A stretch of DNA of 64,000 nt, taken from Sipunculus nudus (taxonomy: Eukaryota > Annelida > Sipuncula > Golfingiida > Sipunculidae). The DNA lies in contig CM049313.1 of NCBI GenBank assembly GCA_026874595.1, positions 39,460,659-39,524,658 of the forward strand, given 5' to 3'. Each line of letters starts with the position of its first letter. Positions within the stretch are counted from its first letter, which is position 1. A model generated the notes under the pieces. That model saw only the letters and a list, made by a program, of their open reading frames with translations. It ran no database searches and had not been told where the DNA came from. This document shows positions 27,201 through 39,800 of the stretch, piece by piece. The translations under genes were made by a program, and so were the position numbers.

Positions 27201-30200
27201 CATTGTAGCGGTCCTCCCCATTGTCTGAAGATGGGCTTGGGTCACGAAAAGCAACTCTCCGGATAGAATGAGTCTGCTTATGGCCGAACAGTAACTTCTG
27301 ATTGGTTATTGCATCCTTCATGTAACGCACCGCTTCAGGAGCGATAGGCTCAAAGCATTCATCTTGATATTTTGGGTGAGAGCGAGTACTGCCTGATTTA
27401 GATTTTTGCCGATGACTGGTTTGTTTTGGAGTGTCATAGGTTCTTTGAGCAGGACGATGCATACTGGGTTCTTCATCATGACTTTGAGCATAACGAAATG
27501 TGGAGGTTGGGCTGGCCAGCAGAGCATGGTGTGGCCTAGGGCTTAACACTGGGGGCTCATCGGCTGGGAACTCTCTATGCCATTTCTCATGGGACTTGCT
27601 CTGATCAGGTTTAGCATACCTATCGCTAGGAAATGGACCTGTGCCTCTCTGTTGATGCGAGACTTGTGGTTCACCAGAGGTATAAATGCCCTGTCTAGGA
27701 TGTAGCTTAAGCAGCTGATGGATGGTAGCATCATTAGGGGCATTTCTACCAGCCACTGGTTTCAGTGAACCTAACACAGTATCCTCATCAGCCTCTGTTT
27801 GTCTGTCAGTAGTTATATTATCTGTGGTCTGACTGTCAGAAGCAATGTTAGCACTGGCATCCCCCAACCCGGGCATACAAACACGACCCTCTTTAATCAG
27901 CCTTTGCCAATAAGAGACCAACAAACCAGTAATGGGCTCTAGTTGGGAAATTTAAAACCCTGGAGACTTACCCTGAAGCTCTACAATGCCCTGGGCAGCA
28001 TCAGGAGACAAAAGGTCACCTAACTCCTGTAACAGTTCTTTCGTTGATGCAGTGTACAAATTGACAGGTTTGTGGGGGGGCATGTTTGAAATTGTACATT
28101 CCACAATGAGAACAAGAGGTCAAAGTGTCAATAGAAAGCAATAAGCATGAAATGCACATGCAATAATCAATATGATACAATCAGAATATATAACTGAGGC
28201 AAGCTGGTTAGAAACTGAGTTGGAAACTTGAAATGCTACTGATTGGAAATTTATATCTGCAAGGATTATGATGCTTGTTAGCACAAAAATATATTGTGTT
28301 GATATAGAATAATGGTGCAAACTGGGGTTTTCTGAGTATGCAAGCACACAAAAATTGTTTAAATGTGTGAACCAATGTTGTATTGCAAATTAAATGATGT
28401 AATGGATTTGCACTGAGCTATACATACAGATAATGATTGCTTATTCAAAACTGGAAGTCCAAATTGTAGTTCACAAATACGTCCTTTACTGACAAAAATT
28501 TGAGCATAAGAATAACTAGGACCGTTATAATGGATAAAACATGTAGAATAGACTATTCCACAATGATTCAGACGATTAAAAGCACTAGAAGTGATATGAA
28601 AACGTGCTCAGACCAATCTAATAAACACATGGTCTGACCGGAAACTTGTGAATCTGAAACGCGCAATCGGGTGCTACTTTCACAAGAAATGGCGAAAGAT
28701 TACCGCCAGGGAAGGTAGCAGAAAAATGCCTATTTTCCGCCCGCTACCAAAAAAATCCATCGTCGCCAATGTTATAGGAGGCCGTAATAGGTAATAGGCT
28801 TACCGTTAGAGAAGAAGACAGGGCCACTACCAGCAGAAACGCTTAGAACTGGGCTGAAGAAGCGGCTGGGTTTCCTGGCTTGTATGGCTGTCGTCTATCT
28901 CGTGGTTCTCCTGTCTCGGTTACCCGTCCGGTCTCTGTTTCACTGCTGGCCACTCTCCAGGCAATACCTACTTTTATGTATCCCACTGCACTTGACATCC
29001 AGGGAGGTCTTTGAAAAATATCCTTTGAAAACTTGAAATTAGGTCTCTGTTACCCATATTCTCTGAGCTATGGGGCTAATAAGCACCCCCCAGCATAATT
29101 AAAAATTTGATACCAAGCAGGGCACAAATCACAACCATTTGACTTGAAATCTTCTTACTTAAAATCCAAGGAGGTCCATGAAAAGTCTCCTAGCAAACCT
29201 GAAATTAGGTCTCTGTTACCCATATTTTCTGAGCTATGGGGCTCATAAGCACCCCTCAGAATAAATGAAAATTTAAAACCAAAGTAGGGCACAAATCATA
29301 ACCATTGGGCCCAGAATCTCCTAACTTGATATCCTTAGAGTTCCTCGAAAGTTCTCCCCAAAAACCTGAAATTCGGTTATTGTGACCTATATTCTCAGGA
29401 TTTTGGGGTATGTTTGAGCACCCCAGAAATAATGCAAAATACACACAAATTGTCAGATTCCTCAGGAAAGGCTGGTTGGATTGTCATCAAAGTTGTTGTG
29501 TTTATGGGTCTTGATGAACTTAAGCTAATATACTTGAACAATGATGCCACCTACATTATCGTAATTAGTTGCCTGTGCAAGGACATATTGTCAACATGTC
29601 AGTCGGCTGAGCGTCATGACCTATGGGTCCCTTGTTCTTGATTTTCAGGCCTGTAACTGCAGTGACATAGGTTCTGTGAGCCTTAACTGTAACCAGACAA
29701 CAGGTGTATGTTACTGTAAGCCTGGAGTAGGAGGAGACAAGTGTGACCAGTGTAAGGAAGGATTTAGACAGTTCTCTGACTCAGGCTGCCTGCCCTGTAA
29801 CTGTGATCCTGATGGGTCGCTGTCTCCAGTTTGTGATCAGACCACAGCACAGTGTCCATGTAAGGTACGGATATAGAAATACTCTCAGATGTGCAAGGTA
29901 TGGATCTGAAATATGATTTTAATTTTATCAACTGCAGCATCTTTTCATGTCAGCAACTGTAAGCTTTTACTCAGTCTTGTTTGTATACAGAATGCAGAAC
30001 TATTTACATATGTACTCTGTATTACTATGAATCTTATAGTTTCAGCTTTTATTATCAGAAATGTATATCACTGTAAAACAGACATGAAATGTATGGACAA
30101 ATTGATATCACAAAGTCTTATGATAGGTAATCATTGTAGATTGAGCATCATAATTCACATACTATATGCATATGCCATACACCAATCCGGGTTTTGTAAA

Positions 30201-30867
30201 AGCCCACTGGGTTTTATGTGTAACTTCCAGCCAGCCTCGCTTTCCTCTCTGTCTTTGTATTAAACTGTAATGGACTACACATGGCTTTGCATTCTCGACT
30301 TGTTAGAATCAGTGTGTGAACTTGGACTATTCAACTATTATAACCATGATCACAGATCAGCTGTCATGTTTACAATCTTTACTTGGTATAGATGTTTCAA
30401 ATATGTATTAAATGCTGATTAAAATAATCTTATTGTCTATATAATGAGTATTTGTGGCTTTCATTATATTATAGACTCACACTACAGGCCAGCTATGTGA
30501 CCAGTGTAAAGCTGGTTCCTTCTACATGAGTAAGAGCCACCGTTCAGGCTGCCTGCAGTGTATCTGTATGGGCATCACTGACCGGTGTGGCAGCACAGGA
30601 CTCGGAAAACAAACGGTATGTAGCTGGTCCTCCAGGAGAACCTCGTGTCAATATACAGTCTACTGAAATTTATGCAACACATGTTATTAAATTAATGCTC
30701 TTTTCAGGGTTATGAACTGATGTTCAGTGGCCCTTTCTCAGAACCTTAAATGCACACCATGTACACATAGTACCTATTATGACTATACATTACCTAAGTT
30801 CTTGGGTCATGTGTTTTGTTCAAATTGGGTTAAGGTAGAAGGTATGATTAATTCTAAAAATAATATA

Positions 30868-30899
<32 letters not shown>

Positions 30900-33800
30900 G
30901 TTTTAACAGTACAAAGTATAGAAGACAACATTGTTGAAATGTCTCTATTAATGTGCCATAAGCTTCAGTATTTTGCAGAAATATTTCACACTACTTCTCT
31001 ATTTGGCATTTATGAATCATTCTCTTAATTAATACATTTAAGCTTTGTTGATATACAGATGGATGTTGTGCTCATCAACAGCACAACCAATGCTACAGCC
31101 TTCTTCCTGACATCCAGTACTCTCGGGGGCAACATCCCAGTCACCTTGACTTCTGTGGATGGGTCAGATATGGTTCAAGGTCAGATGACAGGAGCGGCTG
31201 ACTTTTACTTCACAGCATTCCAAGGTCTAGTGGGAAACTTGGTTGGTCTGTATAAGAACGTGATATCATTTGATGTCTTCTGGTTAGAGGGGCAGCCTCT
31301 CGGGACTCAACAAGATGCATATCTCTGGATATATGGAAGGAAGGACACTAAATTCTCTTTCAGTGTACCATCAGTTCCATCGAATCAGACGACACGTGTC
31401 AATGTAACCATCACTGAGGATAATGCAGTGAAGACGTCTGGTAACGTTACCCGCGGTGAGCTGCTGTTGGCTTTAACAGATGTACAGCAGGTACTCTACC
31501 CAGCTGTGTGGTACTCTCTACCTCACACATCAAGGTATGTACAGATAGTCAAGTTATGTCAGGAACCTTAGCATCATGGTGTCAAATGGACTTAACATCT
31601 GAAATCCACTAGGTATATGCATGTCAACCTAGGCAGATGTTCAACTGTTTATTCATTCTCTTCAGTTTTAAAATAATATTAGCATATTTGGTGATGTGGA
31701 GAAAATTGATCTCAAAGAAATATCAGCATTGTTTTTTGGTACGCACTACATTGTTCTCTTTGCCACTTTCTCATACTGACACCAACTAAATTCACGTAGC
31801 TTAGTATTTCCAGGAATCTTGAACTTCTGGATTGGGTGGTCTTCCATCATCTTTGTTCCTCTTAATTTTATCTACCTTTCCTCTTTGTTTATATTTGGCA
31901 GTTGATTTACAATCTCAAAGAACAAATATTGCCATAAGTTCAAATTTGAATCATTACCTGCAAATAATTGTATCCACCAAAAAAGAGTTTTGCGGATACT
32001 ATGTTTTCAGTCGGACAATGCCGCCACATAGGTTTCCGGAGAACTCCTCCATAACCACTGGGCGGAATTTTTTTAAATTCAGGATTATGATCAGGTCACA
32101 TGTGAACTGCTGCGCCCTCTTTTTTGGTTGACCTCTGATTTTTCCTCTCTGCCCCATGTCCATTTGTAGGTCTGTTTCCCCACATAAACCCACATTTCTC
32201 AGGAACCGATTGACCAGTCAGGCTAAAAATTTTACACAAATGTAGCCCTTGGATAGCTTTATAACATACACTAAAAATGGTGGTGCCACCTGCAAAAATG
32301 TTTGCACAGCATCCATCTGTTCTTTTGCCTTGGGATAAAATTACTCATATCTCTGCATGGGTTGGACTTATCCACCTGAAATTTTGCATGTGTATACATC
32401 CAGGATAGCTTTCTTGAGTATATGACAGGTGGCGCCACCTACATTCACATTAACACTACAGACATCAAAGCTTATATCTCGGGAACCGTCTGACTGATTG
32501 GGCCAAAATTTTGCATGTGTATAGATCTCACATAGCTCTTCATCATACACAAAACTGGTGGCGCCACCTACCATTTTTTCACAGCGTCCATCTGTTCTTC
32601 TGCCTTGGGATAAAATCACTCATATCTCTGCATTGGTTGGACTTATCCACCTGAAATTTTGCATGTGTATACTCCCTGTACAGCTTTCTTGATTTTATGA
32701 CAGGTGGCGCCACTTACATTCATTTTATGCTGCAGACATCCAAGCTCATATCTCAGAACGGTTTGACCAATTGGGCCAAAATTTTGCGTGTGTATAGATC
32801 TCAGATTGTTCTCTATCATACGCAAAACTGGTGGGGCCACCTGCAACCATTTTTGCACAGTGTCTATCTGTTTATCTGCCATAAGCTAAATCACTCATAT
32901 CTCAGTAGTCATTTGACTTATATGCCTAAAATTTTGCATATATTTACAGCTTGGACAGCTTTCTGGATTTTGTGGCAGGTGGTGCAACCTACATACACAT
33001 TTGGCTGCAGACATCCATGCTAATATGCAACACATCTCACTCTATTTTCCCTTGCCACTCAATCCATGCCTCACCTCACCCGTCCCACTCTGATTTCAGC
33101 AGATACACATAGTTGCTTGTCAACTACCCATATTCTAGTTAGATTTGCAGGCAGGCATGCTTGACAGTGTAGCATTTTTCCAACAGATAAGATAAGACAA
33201 CACAGGAATTTAAGTTCACAATCACCAAATGGTAGAAAGGTCTTTCCAAATTTGCAATGAATGTAATTACTGAGTCTAACATATACTGCCAGTCTGTTAT
33301 TTAAAAGTGATAATCAGGGAACTAGAACAATCACAGCGGCTACTGAAACTTCACTTTATGTCAATTAATGTTTAGCCCCTCAGCATGGAATAATGACTTT
33401 ACCCAGTGCCAACTTCACGTGGGCTACTGGGCCCACATCTGGATCATTCAAGCACCGGAGAATAAGAAAAATGTCTTGCTGCCATGACCTCCCAAGGAAA
33501 GACTAGCTACTTATAATAGGAGTGGCCTATTAATGGGTCAGTCCAAATATAGATAAGAGATTTGGTACTTTGGTAGGTCAGATGTCTTACACCCCTATGA
33601 TCACCCTGGCATATGTAATAGCTCCAACCAGGGCTGGTGATTATTGAATTAACTTATAGACTGGCACTTCTGTTTGACACTTACATTGTATATAATGATA
33701 AAAAGGGATTTCAGTAGGTGCTACTGAGGAGACTGTGGTAAAACTTTCAGTTATTTCCTCTATCAGTGTTATCAAGTAAAATCACATGATAAAAATTATA

Positions 33801-36800
33801 TAAATTAAATATGTTATATTATCATATTGCTGATATGTTTTTTTTTTCAGTATTGGAAATATCCGTTATGAGTATCCCAGTGCTACAGGTACAGGAGAAC
33901 AAGCCTTGAGTGTAGAACAATGTCAGTGTGGACCTGGATATGAGGGGCTCTCCTGCGAGGTAATGTGTCATACATCGTCTACATAACATTCGTGAAAGAT
34001 TTATTTGCATGTAGATTAAGTATAAACCATATAATTTTATGGCTACTACTGTCTAAAAAATTCCTTAATTTTATGACCCACATATATAGGATACAGATGT
34101 GGATGAAGTGACTAAAAGGGATTGAGAAAGGGAAAATATACAATACCCTAACTGGTCACCTGTTAGTTTAGAAGACGGGATTGTCAAGAGACAAAGGATT
34201 AGGTCCTTATTATGATACAGGACCTATATATGAATATGGATCAGTTATTACCAAATTATTTAATCATTACCAAACATTTGTAATAAGCCTTTCATTACAT
34301 TTTCCAAATGCATTTGATAAGTAGTATTCATTCAATGTTCTGATTATAGAAATGTGCCTTTGGGTACCATAGAGAAAACAAAACAACCCATGACTATTTG
34401 GGAACATGCAAGAAGTGTGAGTGTTATGGACATGCAGACTTATGTGACCCAGAGACTGGAAAATGTATCAACTGTCAGCATAACACCAAAGGTATAAAAT
34501 CATCACATTCATGTACAAATATAACACCTGATGTATATCCTAGATGGTTGAAACATAATGCTTAAGAACACTGGCATCAGTGAAAACAGGATTGCTGATA
34601 AATACTCACGAAACACTACTAATAAAAGCTTCATTAGCTAGTCACACTTGTGTCTGGTGAGACAAGGGTTTGTGCCATGGCTAATTGATCTGTCTTCAGA
34701 CAGTGTACAAGTGTCTGCCACATTTGCTGCTGATGGAAGTTTGAGTTGTGTGGTGGTATTTTATCTGGTTCCTTAAAATATTTGTATTTTTACCTGATTA
34801 ATGGTCCAACATGTTCTTAATCTCTTTTGCTATTGTAACAGGCAATAAGAATGATTAAGTGTGAACATTTTGCCAGTTTGTAATAAAATCAGGTCCCGCT
34901 TTTGCCTCTACATTTTTTGCCCAGGTGCTGAAAACAGCTACATTTCAGTAGTACATGTTCAGTGTTTCTTGTTAACCTCAGCTCTATTGGAAATCTGAGG
35001 ATAATACTTTATTTAGGGTCAAAAGAATGACCATCTTTATTTTTGACAAACTTATATATATTCATTAAGTGATGTGAAAGCTGTTGGCACAGGGTGGTAT
35101 ATAAGGTCTGATATTTATAAGGAATTGTATGTGTTTGTATGAATGTTTTTTTTTTTTAAGAAGGTACTCTAGGAGAAAAACATTACTGCCCAGGGTAGCT
35201 TTTACATGTTTAAATATTTTGGCAGGAAAAAACTGTGAGATATGTGCTGATGGTTACTATGGCGATCCAACTCAGGGGACACCTAGTGATTGTCAGTTGT
35301 GTCCCTGCTACACCCCTCGTGTAACCAACAGTAGCTGTGAGCTGAGGAATGGATCCATACAGTGTCAGTACTGTAACCCAGGGTACACAGGCAACCTCTG
35401 TGACAGGTAAGTTATACTCCTCCCCCCCCCCCCCCCCCCGAGAAAGATTTTAATGTATTGAAAATGTTGTCATGGTTTATTATGAACAAGCTTCATTAAT
35501 TTATGTCATTAAATATCTGATAATGCTCATCTGAATAATTCTTTATCCGAACAAAAACCCTGTTACCTGAGCATTTTGGAAAAAATGACACTCTCCTGTA
35601 CTTGTAAAATAAGGCAATGGAACTTACAGGTGTAATTGTATAGCCAGACATAGTCTGGAGATGCTATGGTTTAGGCACGGTCGCGCCGCCGCCGCCCCCG
35701 CAGAGATTTCTTTTGGACACAATAACTCAAAAAATATTTCACGGATCTTTACCAAACTTGGTATATGTATAGATATGGGTGAGAGGACGACGCCTATTTA
35801 AAATGAGGTCATGACCTCAACTAGGAGAGTGACCTTGACCTTGAATAGGTTCAATTTTGGGGAAAATCACACAAATTCTTAAATATCTCAAGAAAACTTG
35901 CATGGATTGATCCCAAAATCAAGTTGATCGAAGATCATGGATAGGGTTGTCATGTTCCAGAAACTGGTGGCGCCACCTATTATTCTTTACTTGTTATCAT
36001 GCCGTTTAATATCCCCAAAATTGCTACTTGACAGTACTGTGAGCATTATAAGTCAAAAACTAATGGACAGATTTCTTTCATATTATGCAAATACATAGAT
36101 ATGGGTTATGGGATGATGTTTATTTAAATTGGGGTAATGACCTTTCCTATGAGAGTGGCCTTGACCTTGAATATTGTCATATATGGTGAAAATCACATAA
36201 AATCATTAATTTCTCAATAAGGGATGCATGCATTGGTCCAAAAATCAACTTGACCGAAGATCTTGGATAGTAATGTCATGTACCGGAAACAGGTGGCGCC
36301 ACCTGTTATTCTTTTACTTGTTTTCATGCCGTTTAATACCCCATCATTGCCACTTAACAGTACATTTATAACCTGTGAGCATTATAAGTCAAAAACTAAT
36401 GGACAGATTTCTTTCATATTATGCATATACATAGACATGGGTTATGGGATGATGTATATATAAATTGGGGTCATGACCTTTCCTATTAGAGTGGCCTTGA
36501 CCTTGAATATTGCCATATATGGTGAAAAATTACACAAAATCATTAATATCTCAATAAGGGATGCATGCATTGGTCCAAAAATCAACATGTTCGAAGATTT
36601 TGGAAAGTATTGTCATGTACCGGAAACAGGTGGCGCCACCTGTTATTCTTTTACTTGTTTTGTGCCGTTTAATACCCCATCATTGCCATTTATCAGTACT
36701 GTGAGCATTATAAGTCAAAAACTAATGGACAAATTTCTTTCATATTATGCACATACATGGATATGGGTTATAGGATAATGTTTATTTGAATAGGGGTCAT

Positions 36801-39800
36801 GACCTTTCCAATGAGTGGCCTTGACCTTGAATATTGCCATATATGGTGAAAATCACACAAAATCATTAATTTCTCAATAAGGGATGCATGAATTGGTCCA
36901 AAATCAACTTGACCCAAGATCTTGGATAGTAATGTCATGAACCGGAAACAGGTGGCGCCACCTGTTATTCTTTTACTTGTTTTCGTGCCGTTTAATACCC
37001 CATCATTGCCACTTAACAGTACATTTATAACCTGTGAGCATTATAAGTCAAAAACTAATGGACAGATTTCTTTCATATTATGCATATACATAGACATGGG
37101 TTATGGGATAATGTATATGTAAATTGGGGTCATGACCTTTCCTATTAGAGTGGTCTTGACCTTGAATATTGCCATATATGGTGAAAATTACACAAAATCA
37201 TTAATATCTCAATAAGGGATGCATGCATTGGTCCAAAAATCAACATGTTCGAAGATCTTGGAAAGTATTGTCATGTACCGGAAACAGGTGGCGCCACCTG
37301 TTATTCTTTTACTTGTTTTGTGCCGTTTAATACCCCATCATTGCCATTTATCAGTACTGTGAGCATTATAAGTAAAAAACTAATGGACAAATTTCTTTCA
37401 TATTATGCATATACATGGATATGGGTTATAGGATAATGTTTATTTGAATAGGGGTCATGACCTTTCCAATGAGTGGCCTTGACCTTGAATATTGCCATAT
37501 ATGGTGAAAATCACACAAAATCATTAATTTCTCAATAAGGGATGCATTGATTGGTCCAAAAATCAACTTGAACAAAGATCTTGGATAGTGTTGTCATGTA
37601 CGGGAAACAGGTGGTGCCACCTGTTAATCTTTTACTTGTTTTCGTGCCGTTTAAAACCCCATCATTGCCACTTAACAGTACTGTGAGCATTATAAGTCAA
37701 AAACTAATGGACAGATTTCTTGCATATACATAGACATGGGTTAGGGGATGATGTATATTGAAATTTGGATCCTGACCTTTTCTATGAGAATGACCTTTTC
37801 TATGAGTGTGGTCTGATATTAATTGTTGCTGAAGATGGGGGGCCTATTCTTTAAGGGGGGGGGGGGATTAATTGTCTGGCGATACTATGGCACCTGCGGT
37901 GCCAAGAAATATCTAGTTTCTATTAAGTACTTTCAGTAGTGTAATTAAAAAATTATGATAAATAAATATATAAATATGATAGTTACATTCTTTGGAAATG
38001 AGACACAATATTTTCAGTGTTAAATTTTCAGTGTTTGTACAGTATATGGTATGTTATTTAAGGTGTGAATCTGACTACTTTGGTAATCCTGAAGTGTTGT
38101 TTGTGGGTCGCTGTGAGAAATGTGACTGTAATGGTAACACAGACCGCTGCAATGTTACCAATGGTAAATGTCTGGACTGCCAGAATAACAGCACAGGAGA
38201 CAACTGTGAGAGATGTATAGAGGGCTACTTTGGGAATTCTACAGCTCAAAATTGCCAGCGTAAGTATAAAGTTTCTGAGATTTTTTTGTGATTCTGTTCT
38301 TGGTAATTATTTATTAATTATCAGGATAACCCCCTTCTGACACTGAATTTTATGCAGGTAATGGTCTTAATGTTTATGTAATTGCTTTGCTGAGCCAAAT
38401 GTGAATTTAATTTTGTCAGGTTGTTGGTTCAGTAGATTTGGTTCAATAATTAGTTATCTCCATGAATCATAAAATTATCTATTTTATAACAAATTTAATG
38501 TATGGTAGATCAGGTTAACAGTTCATATATAGCTTAGTCACACATTTGTATCCTTAATCCAACTTAGTTATTTTGGTACATTCATACATCAGTAATGTTT
38601 GTACGTGTCATAATGGTTGCTTATTTTATATTTCAGCCTGTGCTTGTAACATGACTGGAGCTAACAGCACAATCTGTGACCATCAGAGTGGTCAGTGCAG
38701 TTGTTTCCCAGGTGTTGGTAGCAGAGATTGTGGTCGATGTAAAGACAACTACTATGGCTATTCTAATTCTTCAATTTATGGTAAATATATAATTTGTTAT
38801 ATAATTTACATGCTTTTATTGTATCCACCAAAATGAGGTTTAGCGGATACTATGTTTTTGACCGGGTTCCACGGCCGCGGCTGCAGCATTTGTTTCCAGA
38901 GAACTCCTGTGAGACTACTGGACAGATTTTTCCGAAACTTACACAAATTATCGGGTCACATTTGAACTGGTGCCTAAACAAGTGGCCTTGACCCTTGACC
39001 TTTCCTCTCTGCCCAGCATCCGTTTGTGCGTCTGTTTCCACATATGAACCCACATATCTCGAGAACCATTTGACCAAAAAAGAAAAAAATGTACAAATGT
39101 AGCCCTTGGATAGCTTTATAACATACACAAAAAAGGTGGCGCCACCTGCAACCATGTTTGCACAGTGTCCATCTGTTCATCTGCCTTGGGTTCAAATCAC
39201 TCATCTCTCTGCAGTGGTTTGACCAAATTACCTGAAACTCGGCATGCATATACATCCCGCATAGCTTTCTTGATTTTATGACAGGTGGCGCCACCTACAT
39301 TTATGTTCATGCTGTAGACATCCATGCTTATATCCGCATTTGTTCGACCAATCAGGAAAAAATTTTACACAAATGTAGCCCTTGGATAGCTTTATAACAT
39401 ACATAAAAATGGTGGCGCCAACTGCAGCCATTTTTGCACAGCATCCATCTGTTTGTCTGCTGTGGGATAAAATCACTCATGTCTCTGCAGTGGTTTGACT
39501 TTTGCACCTGAAATTTTGCATGTGTATACATCTTGGATAGTTTCTCATTCAAATAACAGGTGGGGCCACCTACAATCATGTTAACATTGCAGAGATCCAT
39601 TCTAATATTTAACACATGTAACTCTATTTCCCCTTGCCTCTCAATCCATGCCTCACTTCACCCGTCCCACTCTGATTTTGGCGGATACCTGTAGTCGCTT
39701 GTCGACTACCCATATTCTAGTTTTATTGGGTTTTAATTTCCTTTTTATGAGTTATACTTAATACAAATGTTAAAAATTCATTTATACTTATTGTTACATT

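Larger units (their letters stand above)
20425..28990 (-). mobile_element. LTR element 1: Ty3/gypsy with zinc-finger and TatD genes
   Basis: Complete structure read on the minus strand: 5' LTR 28990-28770, PBS, gag, protease, RT, RNase H, integrase with GPY motif, zinc-finger ORF, TatD-like ORF, PPT, 3' LTR 20645-20425. The target duplication cttg is at 20421-20424 and 28991-28994. I count about 11 differences between the 221-bp LTRs (about 5%), so the insertion is old. gag, pol and TatD carry stop codons or frameshifts. It lies inside a family B array and antisense to the laminin gene. Confidence 0.9.
16188..29648 (+). other. Intron 13 (13.5 kb), element-filled
   Basis: Contains, in order: a repeat with tggcgccacctacattgatg units (about 16255-16870), a family A fragment (17288-17979), a B-type segment (17978-19353), a further B-type repeat array (19354-20424 and 28991-29634) and LTR element 1 (20425-28990) inserted in that array. 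Confidence 0.8.
35407..38062 (+). other. Intron 19
   Basis: A poly-C tract lies at 35421-35440 and family E copy 1 at 35638-37916. The remainder is AT-rich. Confidence 0.65.

Noticed and set aside
27922-27990. A 33-bp intron removing the stop in gag of element 1
   Set aside because: GTAAGT and CTAG borders exist, but 33 nt is too short for a normal spliceosomal intron and the element is decayed elsewhere.
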